From contig NZ_JAKNQQ010000013.1 of assembly GCF_022662475.1 (NCBI RefSeq), forward strand, positions 1 to 55,091: 55,091 nucleotides of DNA. The letters are read 5' to 3'. The position numbers and the translations under genes are program-made. This document shows positions 1-7,472 of the stretch, piece after piece. Position 1 is the first letter of the stretch. Each line of letters starts with the position of its first letter. Under the pieces are notes generated by a model that saw nothing but the letters and a program-made list of their open reading frames with translations, searched no databases and was not told where the DNA came from. Origin of the DNA: Sphingomonas sp. TREG-RG-20F-R18-01. GTDB taxonomy: Bacteria > Pseudomonadota > Alphaproteobacteria > Sphingomonadales > Sphingomonadaceae.

Positions 1-1103
1 AGCGCCTGCTTGACGCGAAGCACGCGGCGAACTGCAGTATCGACCGTCGCCAGCGCGACCCTCCCCGACCGCACCAGCGCGGGGAGATGGGCGTTGTACA
101 GACCGCTCTGCATCGAGATATCGCACCCCGCGTTTATCGCCTTGGCCGCAGCGTCAGCGCCATCGGCGGCAAAACCGTGCAGGATCATCTCTTCGTCCGC
201 TGTATAGTCGGACACGACAAGCCCCTTATACCCCCATTCGCCGCGGAGGATGTCAGTGAGCAGGTAGCGGTTACCGGTCGAGGGCACCCCGGCGACGTCG
301 TTGAAGCTTGCCATGGTCGAAAGCGCACCCGCGCCGAACGCCGCCTTGAACGGCGGCAGATGCGTTTCGCGGAGCGTTGTCTCCGGAATATCGGCGGTAT
401 TATAGTCCATTCCCCCCATCACCGCACCGTATCCGGCAAAATGCTTCGGGCAGGCGAGCACCGCATCCTCAGCCGTCAAATCGTCGCTCTGATACCCGCG
501 CACGCGCGCCGCGGCGAACTGCGCGCCGAGCCAACTGTCCTCGCCCGCCCCCTCTACGACCCGCCCCCAGCGCTGATCGCGTGCAACATCGACCATCGGC
601 GCAAAGATCCAGTGGATACCTTTCGCGCTCGCTTCCACCGCCGCGGCACGCGCGGTCCGCCGGGCGAGTTCGGGATCGAAGCTGGCAGCTTCGCCGAGCG
701 GCACGGGGAAGGTGGTCTTCATTCCGTGGATCACGTCGCCTGCAAAGATCAGCGGAATCTTGTGCGGTCCCTGTTCGATCGCAACGCGCTGCAGCTCGCG
801 CCCAGCGGCAACACCAATGCCGTTGTACAATCCGGTCATCCGCCCCGCCGCAATCTCGCGCTGGACCGTTTCCATGCTCTGCGCGACGAGGCCGGGATTG
901 ACCGGCGGCCCGTCGACTCGCGACGGATCGCTAAAGATGCTGAGCTGGCCGGCTTTTTCCTCGAGGGTCATCGTAGCGATCAACCGCTCGATCCGAGAAT
1001 CTTGCAAGCGACCAATGCGCGCGATCGCGGGCGTCAGCATGATCGAGATCACAGATACAGACGCGCCCTTGAGCAGCCTGCGGCGGGAAACAAAGCCGGT
1101 CAC
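1..1103 (-). CDS. GH3 beta-glucosidase, C-terminus cut off by window edge
   Basis: Reading leftward from a GTG at 1103, about 367 codons stay open to the window edge, so the C-terminal domain is missing. An upstream in-frame TAG and a GAGGAA ribosome site support this start. The N-terminus has a Tat-like SRRRLLK motif followed by a hydrophobic stretch, so export to the periplasm is likely. Residues about 35-300 form a GH3 catalytic barrel with KHF at 220-222 and the nucleophile motif VVSDY (Asp299). The family hydrolyses terminal beta-glucosyl residues from oligosaccharides. It is clearly paralogous to the GH3 at 7456-9741, sharing long stretches such as FPVPLGEA and RWGR.VEGAGED. It is divergent from the TonB receptor at 1422 and shares two LacI-type operators with it. 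Substrate linkage is inferred only from the neighbouring GH144 enzyme. Confidence 0.88.
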   Translation of the reverse strand, partial: MTGFVSRRRLLKGASVSVISIMLTPAIARIGRLQDSRIERLIATMTLEEKAGQLSIFSDPSRVDGPPVNPGLVAQSMETVQREIAAGRMTGLYNGIGVAAGRELQRVAIEQGPHKIPLIFAGDVIHGMKTTFPVPLGEAASFDPELARRTARAAAVEASAKGIHWIFAPMVDVARDQRWGRVVEGAGEDSWLGAQFAAARVRGYQSDDLTAEDAVLACPKHFAGYGAVMGGMDYNTADIPETTLRETHLPPFKAAFGAGALSTMASFNDVAGVPSTGNRYLLTDILRGEWGYKGLVVSDYTADEEMILHGFAADGADAAAKAINAGCDISMQSGLYNAHLPALVRSGRVALATVDTAVRRVLRVKQA

Positions 1104-1181
1104 TCGTCTTCCTCTCTTCTACCGTCGCGAATCGCCGCGGCGGGTTCGGACGTTCCTCATTTTCCGCTTGGCGAATGCGCA

Positions 1182-1195
1182 TGAAACCGGTTACT
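1182..1195. promoter_or_regulatory. LacI-type operator 1
   Basis: TGAAACCGGTTACT differs at two positions from the perfect palindrome seen at 6035 and 9776. It sits between the divergent GH3 (start 1103) and TonB receptor (start 1422). It is the likely binding site of the LacI-family protein at 9862; this is inferred from sequence recurrence. Confidence 0.7.
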
Positions 1196-1205
1196 GGGCA
1201 AGTCT

Positions 1206-1219
1206 TGGAACCGGTTACC
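1206..1219. promoter_or_regulatory. LacI-type operator 2
   Basis: TGGAACCGGTTACC is a second copy of the motif. Its centre lies 24 bp from that of operator 1. Two closely spaced sites in one divergent promoter suggest cooperative binding or separate control of each direction. Confidence 0.7.
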
Positions 1220-1385
1220 CGGCCCGTCAGAGGCTGGTTCGGGGTCCGTCCAGCAGACAGCTGGGACATGGAGCGATGGGTAGACCGCACCGGCTATGGC
1301 CTGCAGACGCACCCGGCATCCCGTCTCAGGCTGCTGCGGACGATCCCGGCGCGCGTAGCCGGTTCGCCGACGAACGAGAACATAA

Positions 1386-1405
1386 CGAGGCTGGCATCAG
1401 CCTCG
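1386..1405 (+). promoter_or_regulatory. 5' leader hairpin before TonB receptor start
   Basis: A perfect 8-bp stem (CGAGGCTG paired with CAGCCTCG) closes a 4-nt loop. It ends a few bases before the ribosome site GGGGAG of the receptor at 1422. It could stabilise the mRNA or control ribosome access. There is no T-run, so it is unlikely to be a terminator. Confidence 0.5.
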
Positions 1406-1421
1406 AACTAGGGGAGACGAG

Positions 1422-4400
1422 ATGAAGACGCTGATCAAAGCGAGCCTTCGGGTAGCGCTGGCCACCACTATCCTGACCGGGGGCGAGGTGGCTCTGACAG
1501 CACCCGCGATGGCGCAGACGACCTCGACCGTGCGCGGGCATGTCGAGGGCGCGGCCGCAGGGGCTACGGTGACGCTCACCGATCTCAGCACGGGCCATGT
1601 TGAAACGGTCAAGTCCGATGCGAAGGGCGACTATATCCTCGTCGGCCTGCCGCCGAGCACCTACCGCGTGTCGTCGGGCAGCCGCTCGGCCGAAGTCGTC
1701 GTGCCGCTTGGCCAGGCAGTCACCGCAGATCTCGTTGCGCCGACAGCAGCTATAGCGACGGCCAGCGGCGGCAACGATATCGTCGTTACTGGATCGCGTG
1801 CGCGAGACGTGCGGACCGCGACTGTTGGCGCCAACATCTCGCGCTTCCAGCTCGAGAACCTCCCCAACGGCGACCGCAACTTCCTTAATTTCGCAGCGCT
1901 CGCTCCCGGCGTAACGGTCTCCCCGCCCACGCTCGGTGGCAAGGCGCGTCAAGTTCAGGCGGGAGGCATCAATTCGGACAACACCAACACGTTCATTGAC
2001 GGCATCAGCATCAAGAACCTGGTGAACCACGGCGGGACGGTTGGACAGAATCTGTCTTCGGGCAATCCGTTTCCGGCGTCAGCGGTCGATCAGTTCGACG
2101 TCCAGACGCAGAACTTCAAGGCTGAGTTCGAGCAGGCCGGTTCGGCAGTGATCTCGTCGGTCACCAAGACCGGCGGCAACAGCTTTCACGGCGAAATCTT
2201 TGGCGAATGGCAGCCCAAGGCGTTCATCAGCCGGAACTACGACGATCGCCCGGGAAAGCTCAACAACGCCACCGCGCCGTATGCGCCGAAGCCCGATTTC
2301 GACACCAAATATTATGGCGCAAATCTCGGCGGTCCGATCATCAAGGACAGGCTGACCTTCTTCGCCGACTTCGAAGGCACGAGCAAGACCTTCGGGGCGA
2401 ACGACATCAATGTGTATAATGGCGTACTGCCGGGCCTGTCTGCACAGGGGCAGACCTATGCGGTCGCTGCCCGTTCGCAGTATAACGGCAGCTACCCCGC
2501 CACTTTCGACGAGAAGCTCTATTTCGGCAAGCTGACCTTCTACGCGACCGCGCGCGACACGGTTAATGTCAGTGCTTTCATCCGCAACGAGTCCAATCTG
2601 CAAATTAACGGTGGCCCAACGACGCTCGACGCGTCGACGAATAACCGCAATGAGGAGCACCGGTATCAGCTGACGTGGAACCATCGCGGCCAAGGCTGGC
2701 TCAACGAGTTCATTTTTTCACGTGACGCTGCCGCCAATGGCGCGATTCCGAATGTCACCGGCCCGTCGAGCGTCATAACCTTTAACAGCGGCGCGACGAC
2801 GGGCGGTCCGGCACGGGCGCCCAATATCGGCGATACCAGAGTGCTGATCCTCGGCGGCACCAACTTCACCCAAGACGACCACCAGTATCAAACACTGTTC
2901 AAGGACAATGTCACCTTCTTCGGCGGCGCGCACACCATCAAAGCGGGCATCAAGCTCAATTTCACCAAGCTGCAGCGGCTTGAAGACAATAACGGCTCAG
3001 GCACCTTCTTCTACGACGCCAACAGCTTCTCCGGCCTCGGCAACGCCAATACCGCGGCGCCGTATGCGGCGACGATCAACACTGCCGTCGTCAAGCCTGT
3101 CACCGCGAACAACACCGAGATCGGCGGCTTCGTTCAGGACGATTGGCGGCCGAACGACCATTGGTTGATCAGCGGCGGCTTGCGTTGGGACTACGAATCC
3201 AACGCGGTGAACAACAACTTTGTAACGCCCGCGGCAATTGCCACGGCGCTTCGCGCTTATCCTGGCTGGCAGGCCGCCGGCATCAACGCCAATGACTATA
3301 TCTCGACCGGCAACAACCGGAAACCATTTCTTGGCGCGTTCCAGCCGCGCTTCGGGATTTCCTACGACGTGAACGGCGATCGCGATCTCGTCTTCGTGCT
3401 CGGCGGTGGACGCTATTACAACCGGTCGCTGTTCATCGATTCGGCGATCGAAACCATCAAAGACCAGTATGAATCGGTCGTCACGATCAACACGCCCCCC
3501 AATTGCACCTTGGGAACCGCGCGCTGCGTTGCCACGATCCCGACCAATATCGACCAGTTGCGCACGCTCGCGGCAATGCAGGGCGGTGAAGTGCACCTGC
3601 TCAACAACCGGACGCGGATGCCCTATTCGGATCAGGTCAATTTTGCCGTGAAAAAGCGCTTGGGCGTGGTCAACACGTCGATCACTTTTGCCTATATCAA
3701 GTCGCACAATATCTATCAGGAAGTCATCGGGAACCGCAATCCGGACGGATCGTACAGCTCCGGCGGCAGCCCGGTATATACGTACAACGGCGTGCCCTAT
3801 GCGGCGGGGATTTTCTATAGCACTGCGGCGATCAACACCGCGCCGCTCCCCGGCTATGGCGCGATCTTCATAGGCAACAGCGACGGTAAGGCACATTACG
3901 CCGCGGTCTATCTTCAGGCTGACAAGCCCTATACCGAGGCGTCAGGCTGGGGCTTCAGCACGACGTTAACGATCTCCAGCTCGCGCTCGAACGACACCCG
4001 CAACGGCGCTTCGATCGGTGATCCGTTCAACTTCGACGCGCCGACGATCGGCGCGCAGGGGTATGGGGATTCGAGCGGGCTTGAGCGCTGGCGCTTCGTC
4101 GCGACCGGCACCGTCAAATTGCCGCTGAACATCCGCGCGACGGGGTTCGCGACGATCTCGTCGGGACCGTCCTACGGCGGCGCGCTGTGCGGCATTCCGA
4201 CCACGGTTCCGGGCGGCGGCGGCTGCTACACGACCAATTTCGGCATCTATCAGCCGGGCGGCATCGGCTACAAGAACATCGACTTCAACATCGCCAAGAC
4301 CTTCAAGATGCCCTACGCGCACGGCCATGCGCTGACGGTTTATTTCCAGGCGCTCAACGCGTTCGACTTCGTTAATCGTAACTATTCCACCTTCGGCGGC

Positions 4401-4505
4401 GGGCTGCAGACGATCGGCGGTGCAGCAGCGACGCGCAATCCCGACACGGGTTCGGTCGCGAGCCAGGGGCGCAACTTCAAGATCGGCGCTAAGTACACCT
4501 TCTGA
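1422..4505 (+). CDS. TonB-dependent receptor, Oar-like with carboxypeptidase-regulatory domain
   Basis: A 1027-residue outer-membrane receptor. A signal peptide of about 31 residues ends in PAMAQ. Residues about 33-110 form a carboxypeptidase-regulatory-like beta-sandwich (VRGHVEG to YRVSSG), as in Oar/CarO-type receptors. The plug starts near NDIVVTGSR, and a long beta-barrel runs to the terminal aromatic KYTF expected for outer-membrane insertion. A good ribosome site (AGGGGAGACGAG) precedes the ATG. The family imports large substrates across the outer membrane with TonB energy. Because it is embedded in a glycan locus and shares LacI operators with a GH3 gene, its cargo is probably an oligo- or polysaccharide. 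It is read away from the partial GH3 and converges on the GH144 gene. Confidence 0.9.
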   Translation: MKTLIKASLRVALATTILTGGEVALTAPAMAQTTSTVRGHVEGAAAGATVTLTDLSTGHVETVKSDAKGDYILVGLPPSTYRVSSGSRSAEVVVPLGQAVTADLVAPTAAIATASGGNDIVVTGSRARDVRTATVGANISRFQLENLPNGDRNFLNFAALAPGVTVSPPTLGGKARQVQAGGINSDNTNTFIDGISIKNLVNHGGTVGQNLSSGNPFPASAVDQFDVQTQNFKAEFEQAGSAVISSVTKTGGNSFHGEIFGEWQPKAFISRNYDDRPGKLNNATAPYAPKPDFDTKYYGANLGGPIIKDRLTFFADFEGTSKTFGANDINVYNGVLPGLSAQGQTYAVAARSQYNGSYPATFDEKLYFGKLTFYATARDTVNVSAFIRNESNLQINGGPTTLDASTNNRNEEHRYQLTWNHRGQGWLNEFIFSRDAAANGAIPNVTGPSSVITFNSGATTGGPARAPNIGDTRVLILGGTNFTQDDHQYQTLFKDNVTFFGGAHTIKAGIKLNFTKLQRLEDNNGSGTFFYDANSFSGLGNANTAAPYAATINTAVVKPVTANNTEIGGFVQDDWRPNDHWLISGGLRWDYESNAVNNNFVTPAAIATALRAYPGWQAAGINANDYISTGNNRKPFLGAFQPRFGISYDVNGDRDLVFVLGGGRYYNRSLFIDSAIETIKDQYESVVTINTPPNCTLGTARCVATIPTNIDQLRTLAAMQGGEVHLLNNRTRMPYSDQVNFAVKKRLGVVNTSITFAYIKSHNIYQEVIGNRNPDGSYSSGGSPVYTYNGVPYAAGIFYSTAAINTAPLPGYGAIFIGNSDGKAHYAAVYLQADKPYTEASGWGFSTTLTISSSRSNDTRNGASIGDPFNFDAPTIGAQGYGDSSGLERWRFVATGTVKLPLNIRATGFATISSGPSYGGALCGIPTTVPGGGGCYTTNFGIYQPGGIGYKNIDFNIAKTFKMPYAHGHALTVYFQALNAFDFVNRNYSTFGGGLQTIGGAAATRNPDTGSVASQGRNFKIGAKYTF

Positions 4506-4514
4506 TCACCAGCG

Positions 4515-4534
4515 CCCCGGGGGAAGCTCCGGGG
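4515..4534. terminator. Hairpin between convergent genes
   Basis: CCCCGG and CCGGGG form a 6-bp GC stem with an 8-nt loop in the 38-bp gap between the receptor (ends 4505) and the convergent GH144 gene (ends 4544). It could terminate both directions. There is no clear T-run on either side, so the call is tentative. Confidence 0.4.
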
Positions 4535-4543
4535 TCGCGGCTG

Positions 4544-5989
4544 CTACGCCGCGAGCCAACCGCCAGTGAAACCGGCGCGCTCGAGCCCACGCCGGATCGG
4601 CACCGAGCGTCGCATCAGGCGCCAGATCAGCCCGTCTCGCGTATTGGCGATCGCGCCAAGTATCGGACCCTGGTCGATCCCGAGATAATTCTGCGACACC
4701 CAGCCGCGCACCGGATCGACCGACCCGCGCTGGAACGGCTTTGCCGGCTTGCGGAAGGTCGGGTTGAATGCGTCGTAAAAGCCGTAGCGACCATAGATTC
4801 GGTCGCCGTGTTGCGCGTGCAGCGCGAGCGTTGCGGGCACCGCGATCTCGGGTGCGAAAGCGAGCGAGCCGATCGCCGCGGTCGGCGCGATCGTACCGTC
4901 GTCAAAGCCATCGGGCTCGTCGACCGGTCCGCGCGCCGAATAGGAGCGGAAGATGATGATCCGCCCATCGACGTCATACTGTACGTCGGCCGGCCCGGCG
5001 GACGCAGTCAGGCCCCAGATGTCCTGCGAATAGCCCGTCCAGCCCATCGGGTTGCGGATCCCATAATTGCGCTGCGCCCAGGTTGCGCGGCGGCTGTTCT
5101 CGAAATAGTCCATTCCGGCGTCACGCATCGCGGCGTCGCGGATGCCGCGAAAATCGATCCACATGTGGCTGTATTGGTGTCCGAACATTGGCGCAAAGGC
5201 GAGCCGCCGCGTAGCCCCGCTGCCGCGCCAGCACTTGTCATAGGGCGCACACCACGCCGACCATGCATCAGGTCCAACAGCATGCGTCGATGATCCGAGC
5301 GCGAGCAGATTGACCATCATACCCTCGTTATACCCGTCCCAGTTGCGCGGGATGAACCCGACGCCCGGATGCCAGCCCATCGACAACACCGCCTGCCCGC
5401 GGCGGAACCAGTCCCAGTTTGCGCGCTCGTATAGCGCATTGGCGAGCCGCTTGATCTCGCGCTCGTCGGGATGGTCCTGGACGTAATATTCCGCGGCGAA
5501 CAACATGCCGAGGAAGAGCATCGTGCTGTCGACCGTCGACAATTCGACATCGCCGAAACGAAGCCCGCTATCCATATGGAGGAAGTGGTAGAAGAAGCCT
5601 TTATACCCCGCAACGCCAGACGCGCCCTCCCCCTGCGGCGCCCGCTCGAAGAAGCGCAGCGTCGCGAGCGTGCGCTCGCGCGCGGCGGCGCGAGTGATCC
5701 AGCCGCGCTCGACCCCGATCGGATAGGCGGTCAGCGCGAAGCCGACCGCGGCGATGCTGCAGAATTCAGGATTGGGCCAGGCATCAGGCACCAGGCCGTT
5801 AGCCGGATTACCGGTGTCCCAAAACCAGCGAAAGGTTCGTTGCTCGAGATCGTCGAACAGCACGGGCAGCTTCGATACGCGCGAAGAATGGCTTCGCCAG
5901 CCGCGCGCCATCGCTGGCGTCGCGAGCTCGATCGCCAACCCTCCCCCCCCCAGAAGCGCGGTGGCGGTGACGGTACGGCGATTGATCAC
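4544..5989 (-). CDS. PF10091 / GH144-type enzyme, candidate endo-beta-1,2-glucanase
   Basis: 481 residues. The N-terminus (INRRTVTATALLGGGG) is a twin-arginine-like or Sec signal, so the enzyme is probably periplasmic. The rest matches the PF10091 'glucoamylase' fold used by GH144. Recognisable landmarks are FRWFWDTGNPANGL near 53, GFFYHFL and ELSTVDSTMLFLGMLF, WDGYNEGMMVNLLALGSSTH, HQYSHMWIDFRG, DYFENSRRATWAQR, DGTIAPTAAIGSL and LGIDQGPILGAI near the C-terminus. GH144 members characterised elsewhere cleave beta-1,2-glucan into sophoro-oligosaccharides. The same fold also occurs in cyclic-glucan synthases, so exact activity is inferred. It is divergent from the GPH symporter with a perfect LacI palindrome between them, which fits a hydrolase plus importer pair. 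Confidence 0.85.
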   Translation of the reverse strand: MINRRTVTATALLGGGGLAIELATPAMARGWRSHSSRVSKLPVLFDDLEQRTFRWFWDTGNPANGLVPDAWPNPEFCSIAAVGFALTAYPIGVERGWITRAAARERTLATLRFFERAPQGEGASGVAGYKGFFYHFLHMDSGLRFGDVELSTVDSTMLFLGMLFAAEYYVQDHPDEREIKRLANALYERANWDWFRRGQAVLSMGWHPGVGFIPRNWDGYNEGMMVNLLALGSSTHAVGPDAWSAWCAPYDKCWRGSGATRRLAFAPMFGHQYSHMWIDFRGIRDAAMRDAGMDYFENSRRATWAQRNYGIRNPMGWTGYSQDIWGLTASAGPADVQYDVDGRIIIFRSYSARGPVDEPDGFDDGTIAPTAAIGSLAFAPEIAVPATLALHAQHGDRIYGRYGFYDAFNPTFRKPAKPFQRGSVDPVRGWVSQNYLGIDQGPILGAIANTRDGLIWRLMRRSVPIRRGLERAGFTGGWLAA

Positions 5990-6034
5990 ACAAACTCTCC
6001 CGCCCGCGGCCGTTCATGGATCGGGCACCCCGGA

Positions 6035-6048
6035 TGTAACCGGTTACA
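6035..6048. promoter_or_regulatory. LacI-type operator 3 (perfect palindrome)
   Basis: TGTAACCGGTTACA is a perfect 14-bp palindrome in the 115-bp gap between GH144 (start 5989) and the symporter (start 6105). It is identical to the copy at 9776. The central CG and dyad symmetry are typical of LacI/GalR operators. Confidence 0.8.
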
Positions 6049-6104
6049 AGGGTCGGTCAAGTGAAATGCCAGCTGCCCGCCAGCACCGTGCTATCGCGTC
6101 CGCG

Positions 6105-7472
6105 ATGACCGACTCGACACTCCCCGTACCGCAGCTCTCCTGGCCGATGCGGCTGCGTTTCGCCTCGGGAGATTTCGCCTGCAATCTTTATTGGCAGAGC
6201 TCGAGCCTCTTCCTGTTTTTCTATTTCACCGACGTCCTACACCTCGCGCCGCATGTCGCGGGGATGATCTATTTAATTGGCTCGGTGTGGGACGGGATCG
6301 CCGATCTTCTAACCGGGATCTGGGCCGAGCGCGGACGACCTTCTTATGCACGCGTTGTCGGATATGGCGCGATCCCGCTCGGGCTCGCTTTTCCTCTGAT
6401 CTACTTCGCTCCGCCATTTCATGGCAGCACTCTGGTCGCCAGCCTGCTCGTCGCGCAGATCGCGTTCCGTTCGCTTTACGCGCTGGTAAATATTTCCTAT
6501 GCCGCGTGGAACGCACGGATCAGCGCAGATAGTGGTGACCGCGCTGCGATCGCCGGGCTGCGGATGCTATTCGGTACGATCGCGGCAGTCGTTGTCTCGC
6601 TTTCGACCGAACGGGTTTCGCTCGCAGTCTCAGGAACGCCCACCGGTACAAAGGGGTTCCTGGTCGCCGCGACGCTGTTCGCGGGGGTTGCGACACCGTT
6701 GTTGATCCATGTAGCGCGGCGGTCGCCGCGGGGCACCGACTTGTTGCCGACTGCACCGCCGCCCCCTTTGCTACGCGGCCTCGGCGCTTTGGCGGCCAAC
6801 CGCGCGTTCGTCACGCTGTGCGGGGCCATGATGTGCGTCGCGGTCGCATCGACGATGTTGTCGCGCTCGGTGCTCTATTATTTCACTTATGTCGTGCGCG
6901 ACGAGCTTGCCGGCACAACCGCGCTCGCCTTGATGGGATTGGCGGGAAGTGTGTTCGTTCCGCTCTGGATGCTGGCGCGGCATCAGGTCGGCAGTCGCGC
7001 GCTATGGCTCGGCGCAGCCGCGCTGGCGGTCACGGGTAGTGGTGTGTTCGCCGTGACCGACACTGGTACCGCCTGGCGCGCCGATCTGTTCCTGGTAACG
7101 GTGCAGGCCGCGCTCGCTGCGTTCAGCTTCGTCTTCTGGGCAATGCTGCCCGATACCGTGGAATATGGCGAGTTGCACACCGGCGTGCGTGTCGAAGCGC
7201 TGTCGTTCGGCGTCGCCGCCTTGCTACAAAAGGTTTCGATCGGCTCTGCAACCGCGATCACCGGCTTTGCCTATTCTGCGATCGGCTATGCGCCGCGTGT
7301 AGCGCAGGCCCCCGATGTCGTCACCGATATCCGGTGGATCATGGTCGCGGCGCCGATCCTTGGCTGCTCGCTGTCGGCACTGGCGATGGCCGCCAATCCG
7401 CTGCGTCGCGACACGCACGGCGGGATCGTTGCGACGCTGGCGGAGCGGGCTGCGGTTAGCCCGTCAACGTAA
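6105..7472 (+). CDS. GPH-family (MelB-like) sugar:cation symporter
   Basis: About 455 residues from the ATG at 6105 (MTDSTLPVP). An in-frame ATG at 6066 is an alternative that would put the start nearer the operator; neither has a strong ribosome site. About twelve hydrophobic segments are visible. The N-terminal pattern (ASGDFACNLYWQSSSLFLFFYFTDVL, then IGSVWDGIADLLTGIWAERG) is typical of glycoside-pentoside-hexuronide symporters, as is FWAMLPDTVEYGELHTG in the second half. It should move oligosaccharide released by the GH144 and GH3 enzymes across the inner membrane. The 3' end overlaps the convergent GH3 gene by 17 bp. Confidence 0.88.
   Translation: MTDSTLPVPQLSWPMRLRFASGDFACNLYWQSSSLFLFFYFTDVLHLAPHVAGMIYLIGSVWDGIADLLTGIWAERGRPSYARVVGYGAIPLGLAFPLIYFAPPFHGSTLVASLLVAQIAFRSLYALVNISYAAWNARISADSGDRAAIAGLRMLFGTIAAVVVSLSTERVSLAVSGTPTGTKGFLVAATLFAGVATPLLIHVARRSPRGTDLLPTAPPPPLLRGLGALAANRAFVTLCGAMMCVAVASTMLSRSVLYYFTYVVRDELAGTTALALMGLAGSVFVPLWMLARHQVGSRALWLGAAALAVTGSGVFAVTDTGTAWRADLFLVTVQAALAAFSFVFWAMLPDTVEYGELHTGVRVEALSFGVAALLQKVSIGSATAITGFAYSAIGYAPRVAQAPDVVTDIRWIMVAAPILGCSLSALAMAANPLRRDTHGGIVATLAERAAVSPST

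Noticed and set aside
87..1184. Long + strand open frame opposite the partial GH3 gene
   Set aside because: It is the antisense shadow of the GH3 catalytic domain; composition is Arg/His-rich with no family features.
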